61,589 nucleotides of DNA from Pelagibacteraceae bacterium AG-333-C14. GTDB taxonomy: Bacteria; Pseudomonadota; Alphaproteobacteria; Pelagibacterales; AG-422-B15. Both the position numbers and the translations under genes were made by a program. The stretch spans positions 1 through 61,589 of the forward strand of contig QBZD01000005.1 in assembly GCA_003282485.1 (NCBI GenBank), given 5' to 3'. The notes beneath the pieces were generated by a model that did no database searches, was not told the DNA's origin, and saw only the letters and a program-made list of their open reading frames with translations. Of this stretch, positions 52,866-61,589 are shown piece after piece. The stretch's first letter is position 1. Each line of letters opens with the position of its first letter.

Positions 52866-53722
52866 ATTTTTTGTTTAATCGTAATTAAAACCCCACTACT
52901 AACAATGCAAAGAATACCAAAACACACAATTATATTTGGTATATCTTTAAAAAATAAAACGCTTATTAACATATTACTTATGATTTCAAAATAGTGAAAT
53001 GGTGCTAAAATACTAGCTTCAGCATTCTGATAGGCTTTAATAAATATAAAATGTACCAAAATCACAACTAATCCAATTGAGCCCATCAATAAATATTGGT
53101 CAATTGATGGAGAGCTTTGCCAAAAAAATGGAAGACAAACTGTCATTATTACTGCACCGGGTATAGCGGTATAGCACAAGCTTACCCAAGGATCAGAACT
53201 GAAATTAACCCGCCTTGTGTATACTAAGTACATGGCATAACAAAATCCAGACAATAGAGCCAAAAGCGAATAAAAATTAAATTCTTCAAATCCTGGTTGT
53301 ATGACTAGTAATGTTCCAAAAAAACCAAAGAAGGTGCAAAATATTTTAAAAGAATTTAATTGTTCTTTAAGAATATAAGAAGACATGAATACTACGATGA
53401 TTGGAGCTACGAGCATTATGCTTAAGGCATTAGCAAGAGGAATTTCTGATATAGCGCCATAGAAAAAAGCAGTAGCTAAAAAAATAAAAATTCCTCTAAC
53501 AATTTGATGTTTAGATGAAGAATTAAAAAATAGTTTTTTTCCTTTTATAAAATAAACAAGAGGCACCAGAAAAATAAAATGACTAAAAAACCTAGCCCAG
53601 ATGATTTCTAAAATGTGAATGTCTTCACTTAAGTATTTAGCCAGAGCGTCATAAAGAGGCGCAATTAGTAATCCTAAGCATAATAACGATATGCCTAAGA
53701 TAACATTCTGCTTTGGAAGCAT
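52862..53722 (-). CDS. EamA/DMT-family transporter
   Basis: 286 residues, ten membrane helices in two EamA repeats. LGLLIAPLYDALAKYL and IWARFFSHFIFLVPLV in repeat 1; SIGLVVILVHFIFIKAYQNAEASILAPFHYFEII in repeat 2. Substrate unknown. Lies between the VWA gene (3 bases upstream) and dusA on the minus strand. Confidence 0.85.
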   Translation of the reverse strand: MLPKQNVILGISLLCLGLLIAPLYDALAKYLSEDIHILEIIWARFFSHFIFLVPLVYFIKGKKLFFNSSSKHQIVRGIFIFLATAFFYGAISEIPLANALSIMLVAPIIVVFMSSYILKEQLNSFKIFCTFFGFFGTLLVIQPGFEEFNFYSLLALLSGFCYAMYLVYTRRVNFSSDPWVSLCYTAIPGAVIMTVCLPFFWQSSPSIDQYLLMGSIGLVVILVHFIFIKAYQNAEASILAPFHYFEIISNMLISVLFFKDIPNIIVCFGILCIVSSGVLITIKQKI

Positions 53723-53725
53723 TAA

Positions 53726-54904
53726 TTATTTATTAAGTTCGCGCATGGCCTGATCAATACCTTCAATAGTTAAAGGAAACATTCTATCCGAAAAAATTTG
53801 CTTTATTATTGAAGCAGATGATATGCGGTCCCAATACCTCTCTGGTATTGGATTTAACCATATTGCGTTTTCATAGATATTCAGAAGCCTGGTTAGCCAC
53901 GTTTCGCCAGACTCTTCATTCCAAAATTCAACACTTCCACCAGGATATGTAATCTCATATGGACTCATTTCGGCATCGCCAACAAATATAACTTTATAGT
54001 CTGAAGGGTATTTATGAAGAAGATCCCAGGTCTTTATGTTCTCATTGTACCTTCTTTTATTATCTTTCCATACAGCGTCATAGAGACAGTTATGATAATA
54101 AAAATACTCCATATGCTTAAATTCTGTTCTTGCTGCAGAAAAGAGCTCTTCACATATTTTCACATGAGCATCCATCGACCCACCCACATCGAAAAATAAA
54201 AGCACTTTTATTTTATTCCTACGTTCGGGCATCATCTTTACGTCAATGTAACCTTTATGCGCAGTAGATTTGATTGTATTATCTAAATCTAGTTCTGTTT
54301 CAACTCCTTCACGAGCAAACTTTCTTAGTCTCCGAAGCGCCACTTTAATATTACGTGTTCCCAACTCAACATCACCATCGAGATTACTAAACTCTCTTTT
54401 GTCCCAAACTTTTACAGCTTTCTTATTTCGACTTTCTTTTTGACCAATCCGAATGCCTTCAGGATTATAGCCATATGCACCAAAAGGAGATGTTCCTCCA
54501 GTGCCAATCCACTTACTACCGCCTTGGTGACGTTTTTTTTGTTCTTCTAAACGTTGTTTTAATGTTTCCATCAGCTTGTCCCAACCGCCTAAGGACTCAA
54601 CCATTTTTTTCTCTTCGTCAGTAAGGTATTTTTGCCCCATGAGCTTCAACCACTCTTCTGGTATTTCTTTTTCTGTTTCACCTTCAGAATTTTCAAGTCC
54701 TTTAAAAGAATGTCCAAAGACTCTGTCAAATTTGTCTAGATATCTCTCGTCTTTAACTAGTGCTGATCGACTTAAGTAATAAAAATCATTTACATTAAAA
54801 GAGTCTACAACCCTTTTGTTCATGGCCTCCATAAGCATTAAATATTCTTTTAAGGATACAGGTAAACTTGCTTGCTTAAGGTCAAAGAAGAAATTAATGA
54901 ACAT
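53726..54904 (-). CDS. CoxE-like VWA-domain protein
   Basis: 392 residues. The N-terminus (FDLKQASLPVSLKEYLMLMEAM) and the C-terminal VWA domain with the metal site LLFFDVGGSMDAHV are the CoxE/YehP-type arrangement. Residues 110-175 are basic and glycine-rich. These proteins pair with MoxR ATPases as chaperones for metal cofactor insertion, as shown for CO dehydrogenase CoxD/CoxE. The MoxR gene lies 28 bases upstream. No obvious client is next door. Confidence 0.87.
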   Translation of the reverse strand: MFINFFFDLKQASLPVSLKEYLMLMEAMNKRVVDSFNVNDFYYLSRSALVKDERYLDKFDRVFGHSFKGLENSEGETEKEIPEEWLKLMGQKYLTDEEKKMVESLGGWDKLMETLKQRLEEQKKRHQGGSKWIGTGGTSPFGAYGYNPEGIRIGQKESRNKKAVKVWDKREFSNLDGDVELGTRNIKVALRRLRKFAREGVETELDLDNTIKSTAHKGYIDVKMMPERRNKIKVLLFFDVGGSMDAHVKICEELFSAARTEFKHMEYFYYHNCLYDAVWKDNKRRYNENIKTWDLLHKYPSDYKVIFVGDAEMSPYEITYPGGSVEFWNEESGETWLTRLLNIYENAIWLNPIPERYWDRISSASIIKQIFSDRMFPLTIEGIDQAMRELNK

Positions 54905-54932
54905 ATTAATTTATCTTAATGAAAAATCAGTT

Positions 54933-55787
54933 CTACTCAAGATTCTCATTTTCTCTTCGAGAGATAAAGGCTAATCGCTCAAATAAATGGACATCTTGCT
55001 CATTTTTTAGAAGGGCTCCATGAAGAGGCGGAATTAGTTTTTTAGGATCTTTTTCCCTCAATATTTTTGCATCCACGTCATCGGTCATCAACAACTTAAG
55101 CCAATCAATAAGCTCTGATGTTGACGGCTTTTTTTTGATACCTGGGACCTCTCTAATATCATAAAAAATCTTAAATGCTTCTTGTATTAGGTCTTTTTTA
55201 ATTTCTGGATAATGCACATTAACAATCTCTTCCATAGTATCTGGATCAGGAAACTTAATATAATGAAAAAAACATCTCCTTAAAAAGGCATCAGGTAGTT
55301 CTTTTTCGTTATTTGAAGTGATTATTACAATTGGTCTATTTTCTGCCTTTATGGTTTCCCCAGTCTCATAAACAAAAAATTCCATTTTATCAAGTTCGAG
55401 AAGAAGGTCGTTTGGAAATTCAATATCTGCTTTATCAATCTCATCAATTAAAAGTACAGGTCTTTTATTACTTTCAAAAGCATTCCACAATTTACCCTTA
55501 CTTATATAATTTTTAATATCTTTTACTTTTTCATCTCCAAGCTGAGAGTCTCTTAACCTAGTAACAGCATCATACTCATACAGCCCCTGTTGAGCTTTGG
55601 TTGTTGACTTAATATGCCATGTAATAATCTCAGCCCCTAATGATTGAGCAACCTCATGAGCCAGCATAGTTTTACCAGTGCCAGGCTCTCCTTTGACAAT
55701 GATCGGTCTTTCTAAGGTTATAGCTGCATTAACCGCAACTTTTAGGTCCTCGGTAGCTATATATGAACTTGTGCCTTCAAATTTCAT
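54933..55787 (-). CDS. MoxR-family AAA ATPase
   Basis: 284 residues. Walker A GEPGTGKT (33-40), Walker B LLIDEIDKAD, sensor VIITSNNEKELPDAFLRRC. Closest in pattern to CoxD-type MoxR ATPases that act with VWA proteins. First gene of the minus-strand run MoxR-CoxE-EamA-dusA. A TATAAT for it is present on the minus strand at 55817-55822. Confidence 0.92.
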   Translation of the reverse strand: MKFEGTSSYIATEDLKVAVNAAITLERPIIVKGEPGTGKTMLAHEVAQSLGAEIITWHIKSTTKAQQGLYEYDAVTRLRDSQLGDEKVKDIKNYISKGKLWNAFESNKRPVLLIDEIDKADIEFPNDLLLELDKMEFFVYETGETIKAENRPIVIITSNNEKELPDAFLRRCFFHYIKFPDPDTMEEIVNVHYPEIKKDLIQEAFKIFYDIREVPGIKKKPSTSELIDWLKLLMTDDVDAKILREKDPKKLIPPLHGALLKNEQDVHLFERLAFISRRENENLE

Positions 55788-55861
55788 TAAATTCTTAAAA
55801 TTGTTTCAGGAAACATATTATATTTTAGCTATATATCAATCATAAAAATTGTATTGTTCAA

Positions 55862-55890
55862 TTGACTTAAATATCAAAAACTACTAAAAG
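55862..55890 (+). promoter_or_regulatory. Probable dksA promoter
   Basis: TTGACT (55862-55867), a 17-base spacer and TAAAAG (55885-55890) fit a sigma-70 promoter about 40 bases before the dksA ATG, which has an AAGGAG ribosome-binding site at 55921-55926. Confidence 0.5.
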
Positions 55891-55931
55891 CACCAGACTG
55901 TTTTTTAATTCTAAATCCAAAAGGAGTAAAC

Positions 55932-56342
55932 ATGGTAAAACTTCCAAAGAGCTACAAGCCTACAAAATCTGAAAAATTCATGAATGCTAAACAAAAGGAA
56001 TATTTTAGAACAAAGCTTAAAGATTGGAAGAATGACATTTATAAAGAAAGCAGAGAAACTGTAGAAAATCTTCAGGATTCAATCGCACCAGCTGACATGT
56101 CTGATAGAGCAACACAAGAGTCAGAAAAAACACTAGAACTCAAATCAAGAGACAGGCAACGAAAATTAGTTGCTAAAATAGATGAAGCATTAGCTAGAAT
56201 CGAAAATGGAAGTTATGGTTACTGCGAAGTTACAGGAGAGCCCATTAATATTGAGAGATTAGACGCAAGACCAGTAACGACACTGAGTATAGAGGCTCAA
56301 GAAATGCATGAAAGAAACGAAAAATTGCATTCTGACGACTAG
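55932..56342 (+). CDS. dksA: DksA-family RNA polymerase-binding factor
   Basis: 136 residues. Coiled-coil part (about 25-100) with the DksA tip region ADMSDRATQESE, then the globular end YGYCEVTGEPINIERLDARPVTTLSIEAQEMHER. Only one of the four zinc cysteines of E. coli DksA is left, as usual in alphaproteobacteria, so zinc is probably not bound. It modulates rRNA and stress promoters with ppGpp. Stands alone between MoxR and recA. Confidence 0.95.
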   Translation: MVKLPKSYKPTKSEKFMNAKQKEYFRTKLKDWKNDIYKESRETVENLQDSIAPADMSDRATQESEKTLELKSRDRQRKLVAKIDEALARIENGSYGYCEVTGEPINIERLDARPVTTLSIEAQEMHERNEKLHSDD

Positions 56343-56455
56343 AAAAACTTATTAACAAAGAAAATCAGCCAAATTTATATATTTATACACGTATTTTGCT
56401 TATGGATGTAACATCTGTAAATAGAATCAACTGTTAATAAAATTATAAAATATAA

Positions 56456-56470
56456 GAACATTAATTGAAC
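56456..56470. promoter_or_regulatory. LexA (SOS) box of recA
   Basis: GAAC-N7-GAAC, the alphaproteobacterial LexA operator, is exact here, 105 bases before the recA ATG. Closer to the gene, GAAC at 56523-56526 is followed after 7 bases by GTAC (one mismatch), and another GAAC is at 56543. The perfect box lies in the 233-base AT-rich region between dksA and recA, which holds no other gene. Confidence 0.8.
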
Positions 56471-56575
56471 AAATTATATTTTATACAATAAAAACAGTAA
56501 TTTAACTAGTATTGTAAAAATAGAACAAAATGTGTACATTGAGAACAATTATAAATTACAGTTTGGAGAAAGCAG

Positions 56576-57655
56576 ATGAGCAAAGCAAATTTGAAAGTAG
56601 TAGACGATAAAAAAATGGACAATTCTGAAAAAGCAAAAGCCTTAGATGTAGCAATGTCTCAAATTGAGCAGACTTACGGAAAAGGTTCAATTATGAAGCT
56701 GGGCCAAAGAACAGCAATGGATATAGAAGCAATTTCAACTGGATCCTTGTCTTTAGACGTGGCGCTAGGAATTGGCGGCTTGCCAAAAGGACGAATTGTT
56801 GAGATTTATGGTCCGGAATCATCTGGTAAAACTACTTTAGCTCTTCATGTAATCGCAGAAGCACAAAAGAGCGGTGAGAACTGCGCGTTCATTGATGCAG
56901 AGCATGCATTGGATCCTGCATACGCTAAGAAATTAGGAGTGAATATTGATGAATTGCTAATTTCTCAACCTGATACAGGAGAGCAAGCATTAGAGATTAC
57001 AGATTCACTAGTTCGATCAAAAGCAATATCAGTACTTGTAGTTGACTCAGTAGCTGCATTGACGCCGAAGGCAGAAATTGAGGGAGAAATGGGTGACGCA
57101 CATATGGGCCTTCAAGCTAGGCTGATGAGTCAGGCATTGAGAAAGCTAACTGGATCAGTTTCAAAATCTAATTGCATGGTCATTTTTATTAACCAAATTA
57201 GAATGAAAATAGGAGTTATGTTTGGAAGCCCTGAGACGACTGCAGGAGGAAACGCTTTAAAGTTTTATTCATCTTGTAGATTGGACATTAGGAGAATTGG
57301 TGCAATCAAAGATAAAGATGAAATTATTGGCAACCAAACTAGAGTTAAAGTTGTAAAGAATAAAGTTGCACCACCGTTTAGATTGGTTGAGTTTGACATA
57401 ATGTACGGAGAAGGTATTTCAAAGTTAGGCGAACTTATTGACCTTGGAGTTAAAGTAGGAACCGTAGAAAAATCTGGCGCATGGTTCTCATATAAAGGTG
57501 AGAAAATTGGGCAAGGAAGAGAAAATTCCAAGATCTTCCTCAAGGAAAATCCTGCTATAGCCCAAGAAATTGAGTCGATAATTAGAGGCCAGTCAGAAGA
57601 AATGCCTGAACAAATTGGTGAAAACTCAGACACTGAAGAAACAGTAGAAGAATAA
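56576..57655 (+). CDS. recA: Recombinase A
   Basis: 359 residues. Forms filaments on ssDNA for strand exchange and triggers LexA cleavage. Walker A GPESSGKT (79-86), [21 protein letters not shown], loop L2 region [22 protein letters not shown] and [11 protein letters not shown]. The C-terminal 30 residues are acidic. Regulated by the LexA box at 56456 and terminated by the hairpin at 57687. The neighbours alaS and icd follow the order seen in several alphaproteobacteria. Confidence 0.99.
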   Translation: MSKANLKVVDDKKMDNSEKAKALDVAMSQIEQTYGKGSIMKLGQRTAMDIEAISTGSLSLDVALGIGGLPKGRIVEIYGPESSGKTTLALHVIAEAQKSGENCAFIDAEHALDPAYAKKLGVNIDELLISQPDTGEQALEITDSLVRSKAISVLVVDSVAALTPKAEIEGEMGDAHMGLQARLMSQALRKLTGSVSKSNCMVIFINQIRMKIGVMFGSPETTAGGNALKFYSSCRLDIRRIGAIKDKDEIIGNQTRVKVVKNKVAPPFRLVEFDIMYGEGISKLGELIDLGVKVGTVEKSGAWFSYKGEKIGQGRENSKIFLKENPAIAQEIESIIRGQSEEMPEQIGENSDTEETVEE

Positions 57656-57686
57656 TTTTTAACTATAATAATTGATCATAGCAAGG

Positions 57687-57708
57687 AGGCGCTGAAAAGC
57701 GCCTTTTT
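57687..57708 (+). terminator. Intrinsic terminator after recA
   Basis: AGGCGCT (57687-57693), GAAA loop, AGCGCCT (57698-57704), then T to 57708. A 7-base GC-rich stem with a GNRA loop and a U-tract, 31 bases after the recA stop. Confidence 0.93.
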
Positions 57709-57741
57709 GCGTTTTATTCAACAGGATGTTATACGTAACAT

Positions 57742-60294
57742 ATGAGAATTAATGATCTTAGAAACGCTTTCATTTCATATTTTGAAAACCAGGGCCATAA
57801 GCATATTCATTCGAGCCCACTTGTTCCACAGAATGATCCGACACTTATGTTTGCCAATTCAGGAATGGTGCAATTTAAAAATGTATTTACTGGATTAGAA
57901 AGTAGAGACTACAAGCGAGCAGTCACTGCCCAAAAGTGCATCAGGGCTGGAGGTAAGCACAATGATTTAGAGAATGTTGGCTATACGTTAAGACACCACA
58001 CTTTTTTTGAAATGTTGGGCAACTTTTCTTTTGGTGATTATTTTAAAGAAGATGCAATTGAGTATGCCTGGAAATTTATCACATCTGAACTTGCTATAAA
58101 CAAAGATAAACTATGCGTTACAATCTATCATGACGATGAACAGGCGTATGAATCTTGGAAAAAGGTTGCTGGTCTTAGCGATGATAGAATAATTAGAATA
58201 TCTACAAAAGATAATTTTTGGTCAATGGGTGAAACTGGTCCTTGCGGACCTTGTTCTGAAATATTTTATGATCATGGCGATCAGTTTAATGGAAAGCTTC
58301 CTAGTGAAGCCGATGAAACTGGGGATAGGTTTGTAGAGATATGGAATTTAGTATTTATGCAGTTCGAACAATTGAATTCCAATGAAAGAATAGATCTTCC
58401 AAAACCTTCTATTGATACAGGGATGGGAATTGAGCGAATTGCAGCCGTTATGCAAGGAACTAATGATAATTATCAAGTTGACAGTATAAAAGAGATTATT
58501 GGTAATTCTATAGAGCTTACTAAATCTGATGATGATAAGTTAATTTCAAGTCATAGAGTTATTGCTGATCATTTACGTTCCTCCTGCTTCTTGATTGCAG
58601 ACGGGGTATTACCTTCTAATGAAGGAAGAGGATATGTGCTAAGAAGAATAATGAGAAGAGCAATGCGGCATGTTCATCTACTTGATTATAATGATACATT
58701 GATGCACCAATTAGTGCCCACGTTAATGCTTAATATGAAGGAAGCATATCCAGAATTATTAAGAGCTGAAATATTAATAAAAGAGACGTTGAAGTATGAA
58801 GAGGAAAAATTTAAGAATCTTCTAGATAAAGGTATTTCGCAGCTAGATAATATAACTAAAGATTTACGATCTGGTGATACTTTTCCAGGAGACTCAGCGT
58901 TTAAACTTTATGACACGTACGGATTTCCCATTGATCTTACGCAGGACATATTAAGAAGTAATAATATTTCTATAGATATAGATGGTTTTAATAAAAAACT
59001 TGAAGCGCAAAAAGAATTAGCTAGAAAGAATTGGTCAGGTGCAGGCGGTTCTGTGACTGATAAGATTTGGTTTGAATTAAACAAAGAATTATTAGCTACT
59101 GAATTTCTTGGGTACAATGGTATTGAAACTCAAGGTGAAGTTCTGTCAATTATTAAAGATGATAAAAGAGTCGCTGAATTAAAAGAAAAAGAAGAAGGAA
59201 TTATTATGCTTAACCAAACTGTATTTTATGCTGAGTCGGGCGGGCAAATTGGAGATACGGGAGTGATACAGGGAGAAGATTTTGAGTTTTCAGTTATGGA
59301 TACTCAAAAAAAGGACAAGTTAATTCTGCACATAGGAGTCATGATAAAAGGAACAATTAAAAATGGATCTAATGCAGCTTTATCAGTTAACCAAAAACAA
59401 AGAAATGATTGTAAAGCTTATCATTCAGCCACACATATTTTACACCAATCTCTTAGAGACAGGTTAGGGGAGCACGTTACACAGAAAGGATCCTTAGTCT
59501 CAAATGATAAATTAAGGTTTGATTTTAGTCATCATAAATCAATGACAAATCTAGAGATCGAAGATGTTCAAAATAAAGTAAACGAAGTTATTAAAACTGG
59601 CTCTAAGGTAGAGACACTAATTATGTCACCTGAAGATGCAGTAAAGGCTGGTGCCCTTGCCCTGTTTGGAGAAAAGTACTCAGATGAAGTTAGGGTTCTC
59701 AAGATAGGAAAATTTAATGATAGAACATACAGTACAGAGTTATGTGGAGGAACCCATGTTTCTAATACCAATGAAATAGGAGAATTAAAAATTGTAAGTG
59801 AGTCCTCAGCTGCATCTGGAGTAAGAAGAATTGAAGCTTTGAGAGGCGATGACCTATTAAAATTTAACGAAGAAAAGAAGAGAGAAGATCTTAAATCAGA
59901 AGAAAAAAAACAGGACATTAAAAAAGAAAAAGAAGCTTCTACAGAAAATATAAGACAGCTTAAAGAAGCAATAGAATTAAGTATTGGCAATAACTCGGAT
60001 CACAATATTATTATTGAATTCTGTGAGAATGTATTAATTAATGAACTGAGACCACTTATTGATAAGTACAAAAAACTAATATCAGATCACGGCGTTATAA
60101 TTCTTTGTGCTAAAAAAGGTGATAAGCTAAGTTTTCTAATAGGCGTAACTGATCAATTAACTGATAAAATTGGTGCAGATGAAGGAAAAGGTGGTGGAGG
60201 TAGAAAAGATTTTGCCCAATCAGGAGGCACGTTGATTAATGAAGATGATCAAAAAAGAGAGCTAAGAAAATTTATTATTGGTAAGTTACAGTAA
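57742..60294 (+). CDS. alaS: Alanine--tRNA ligase
   Basis: 850 residues. Charges tRNA-Ala (EC 6.1.1.7). N-terminal catalytic domain with [15 protein letters not shown]-like [11 protein letters not shown] and [18 protein letters not shown]; editing domain with [12 protein letters not shown] (HxxxH) and [10 protein letters not shown]-terminal [15 protein letters not shown]. About 25 residues shorter than E. coli AlaRS (876). Its end overlaps the convergent icd gene by 20 bases, the deepest tail overlap in the window. Confidence 0.99.
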   Translation: MRINDLRNAFISYFENQGHKHIHSSPLVPQNDPTLMFANSGMVQFKNVFTGLESRDYKRAVTAQKCIRAGGKHNDLENVGYTLRHHTFFEMLGNFSFGDYFKEDAIEYAWKFITSELAINKDKLCVTIYHDDEQAYESWKKVAGLSDDRIIRISTKDNFWSMGETGPCGPCSEIFYDHGDQFNGKLPSEADETGDRFVEIWNLVFMQFEQLNSNERIDLPKPSIDTGMGIERIAAVMQGTNDNYQVDSIKEIIGNSIELTKSDDDKLISSHRVIADHLRSSCFLIADGVLPSNEGRGYVLRRIMRRAMRHVHLLDYNDTLMHQLVPTLMLNMKEAYPELLRAEILIKETLKYEEEKFKNLLDKGISQLDNITKDLRSGDTFPGDSAFKLYDTYGFPIDLTQDILRSNNISIDIDGFNKKLEAQKELARKNWSGAGGSVTDKIWFELNKELLATEFLGYNGIETQGEVLSIIKDDKRVAELKEKEEGIIMLNQTVFYAESGGQIGDTGVIQGEDFEFSVMDTQKKDKLILHIGVMIKGTIKNGSNAALSVNQKQRNDCKAYHSATHILHQSLRDRLGEHVTQKGSLVSNDKLRFDFSHHKSMTNLEIEDVQNKVNEVIKTGSKVETLIMSPEDAVKAGALALFGEKYSDEVRVLKIGKFNDRTYSTELCGGTHVSNTNEIGELKIVSESSAASGVRRIEALRGDDLLKFNEEKKREDLKSEEKKQDIKKEKEASTENIRQLKEAIELSIGNNSDHNIIIEFCENVLINELRPLIDKYKKLISDHGVIILCAKKGDKLSFLIGVTDQLTDKIGADEGKGGGGRKDFAQSGGTLINEDDQKRELRKFIIGKLQ

Positions 60295-61504
60295 GTTTAT
60301 TATTAAGGTTACGTTCAATAATTTCTAAAAAATCTTCTGTACTATGCCAATCTTGTTCATGAGGCATCAGCAGAGCTAGATCCTTTGTCATTGATCCACT
60401 TTCAACTGTCTCAACGCATACTTTTTCCAACTTATCTGCAAATTCAATAAGTTGATCATTCTCATCCAGCTTTCCACGATATTTAAGACCTCTTGACCAA
60501 GCAAATATAGAGGCTATAGGGTTCGTTGAGGTTTGCTTGCCTTCTTGATGCAATCTAAAATGTCTTGTGACTGTTCCGTGAGCAGCTTCTGCTTCGATAG
60601 TTTTTCCGTCTGGCGTCATAAGCACGCTTGTCATTAGTCCTAGTGAGCCAAATCCTTGAGCAACAGTATCTGATTGTACATCACCATCATAGTTTTTACA
60701 TGCCCACACAAATTTTCCGTTCCATTTCAACGCAGATGCAACCATATCATCTATTAATCTATGCTCATAATCTAGATCGAGTGATTTAAATTTTTCAGCA
60801 AAGTCTTTTTCATATACCTCTTGAAAGAGATCTTTGAAACGACCATCGTATTGTTTCAAAATAGTATTTTTAGTAGATAGATAAACAGGCCATTCACGCA
60901 TCAATGCATAGTTCATGCAAGATTTTGCAAAGTCTCTGATCGACTCGTCTGTATTATACATCGCCATAGCCACGCCACTTGATTGAAATTCATAAACTTC
61001 TTTTTCGATTGGTTCCATATTCGGATCTTCGGGTGTCCATTTAATACTAAGTTTTCCTTTGCCAGGAACTTTAAAATCCGTTGCTTTGTATTGATCCCCA
61101 AATGCGTGCCTACCTACGACAATGGGGTCAGTCCAGCCAGGCACAAGTCTAGGGACATTTTTACAAACAATCGGTTCCCTAAAAACTGTTCCACCAAGTA
61201 TATTTCTTATAGTTCCATTTGGTGAGCGCCACATTTCCTTAAGTTTAAATTCTTCTACCCGATCTTCATCAGGAGTTATTGTAGCGCATTTAACTCCAAC
61301 TCCGTATTTCTTGATGGCATTCGCAGAATCGACTGTAATTTTATCATTGGTTCTATCTCTGCTCTCAACTCCAAGATCGTAATAATCAAGTTCAATATCA
61401 AGATAGGGAAGTACGAGTTTATCTTTGATAAACTGCCAAATAATTCTTGTCATCTCATCACCATCTATCTCGACTAACGGTGTTTTAACTTTAATTTTCT
61501 TCAC
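60275..61504 (-). CDS. icd: NADP-dependent isocitrate dehydrogenase
   Basis: 409 residues, the eukaryote/alphaproteobacterial dimeric type (EC 1.1.1.42). [13 protein letters not shown] at the start, substrate motif [46 protein letters not shown] with metal ligands, and [30 protein letters not shown] for NADP. Start is GTG at 61504; no closer ATG fits. It overlaps the stop of the partial upstream gene by 14 bases. TCA cycle enzyme. Confidence 0.98.
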   Translation of the reverse strand: MKKIKVKTPLVEIDGDEMTRIIWQFIKDKLVLPYLDIELDYYDLGVESRDRTNDKITVDSANAIKKYGVGVKCATITPDEDRVEEFKLKEMWRSPNGTIRNILGGTVFREPIVCKNVPRLVPGWTDPIVVGRHAFGDQYKATDFKVPGKGKLSIKWTPEDPNMEPIEKEVYEFQSSGVAMAMYNTDESIRDFAKSCMNYALMREWPVYLSTKNTILKQYDGRFKDLFQEVYEKDFAEKFKSLDLDYEHRLIDDMVASALKWNGKFVWACKNYDGDVQSDTVAQGFGSLGLMTSVLMTPDGKTIEAEAAHGTVTRHFRLHQEGKQTSTNPIASIFAWSRGLKYRGKLDENDQLIEFADKLEKVCVETVESGSMTKDLALLMPHEQDWHSTEDFLEIIERNLNNKLTVTYQ

Positions 61505-61589
61505 GAATTCTCAGTTCTTTTTCTAATTCTGAATGATTTTTGATTACCTTATATGCTTCTTTCATATTTTCACCAGCAAAATTGTTTTT
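61491..61589 (-). CDS. C-terminal end of an unidentified protein, cut by window
   Basis: The last 32 codons of a gene that enters from the right edge; stop at 61491-61493. The visible tail contains [18 protein letters not shown] and ends in RIREEN. It overlaps the icd start by 14 bases on the same strand, so it is translationally coupled to icd. I do not recognise the family from so short a piece. Confidence 0.6.
   Translation of the reverse strand, partial: KNNFAGENMKEAYKVIKNHSELEKELRIREEN

Noticed and set aside
57265-57633. Minus-strand ORF of 122 codons
   Set aside because: Antisense to recA; shadow.
59568-59990. Minus-strand ORF of 140 codons, rich in Ser and Phe
   Set aside because: Antisense to the Lys/Glu-rich part of alaS; the composition is what the reverse strand of such codons gives.
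1-61589. Mobile elements, prophage, CRISPR, rRNA or tRNA genes
   Set aside because: No transposase, integrase, phage structural gene, regularly spaced repeats or tRNA-like folds were found; gene content and base composition look uniform.

Overview
The window is 61.6 kb of AT-rich, very compact bacterial DNA. It looks like a streamlined marine alphaproteobacterium (SAR11-like, AEGEAN-169, HIMB59 or SAR116-type; the exact lineage cannot be fixed from here). The reasons are the recA-alaS-icd neighbourhood, the alphaproteobacterial GAAC-N7-GAAC LexA box before recA, the one-cysteine type of DksA, the heterotetrameric sarcosine oxidase and the DmdA-clade GcvT proteins. Genes often overlap by 1-20 bases, also tail to tail. 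No stretch over about 250 bases lacks a gene. I see no tRNA, rRNA, insertion sequence, prophage or CRISPR array.

Layout. 1-4.2 kb: the end of a short-chain dehydrogenase, a 42-residue basic protein, a nitroreductase, a haloalkane dehalogenase, an MFS transporter and an ICMT-like membrane protein. 4.3-7 kb: hisI, rpmF, then the D-glutamate pair dgcN-dgcA. 7-12.4 kb: a [2Fe-2S] ferredoxin behind a structured leader, a DUF1254/DUF1214 membrane pair, then a plus-strand run of ferredoxin-NADP reductase, two methyltransferases (METTL7-like and COMT-like) and an EthA-like Baeyer-Villiger monooxygenase. 12.4-18 kb: acyl-CoA ligase and formate-THF ligase on the minus strand, facing away from metF plus a DmdA-like GcvT protein, whose leader holds an interleaved pair of inverted repeats (H-type pseudoknot). 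18-26.4 kb: msrA, an enolase-superfamily enzyme with malonyl-CoA ligase, and a minus-strand run of five enzymes (iron alcohol dehydrogenase, amidase, serine hydrolase, VOC protein, alpha/beta hydrolase) directly behind the ProV-like ATPase.

26.4-46.7 kb is a methylated-amine and one-carbon region: ProV, a double-permease ProW and ProX for betaine-type uptake; a homocysteine S-methyltransferase; a second DmdA-like protein; dimethylglycine dehydrogenase; a DadA-like oxidase; and the four sarcosine oxidase subunits soxBDAG. Read together they could take glycine betaine through dimethylglycine and sarcosine to glycine, with methyl groups passed to homocysteine or tetrahydrofolate and handled by Fhs and MetF. 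A Cu-type maturation set (SCO1, a small lipoprotein, PCuAC, DUF2182, DUF1326) sits inside this region.

46.7-61.6 kb is mixed housekeeping: DUF983, an exported metallo-beta-lactamase-fold hydrolase, PAP2, a quinone-oxidoreductase-like enzyme, pirin, glutathione peroxidase, a RutE-like reductase, DusA, an EamA exporter, a CoxE-like VWA protein with a MoxR ATPase, dksA, recA, alaS, icd and the tail of one more gene.

The most unusual signals are the pseudoknot leader before metF, the terminator/anti-terminator-like leader before the ferredoxin, the pair of DmdA-clade paralogues in different contexts, and the ProV gene detached from its permease and joined to a hydrolase operon.
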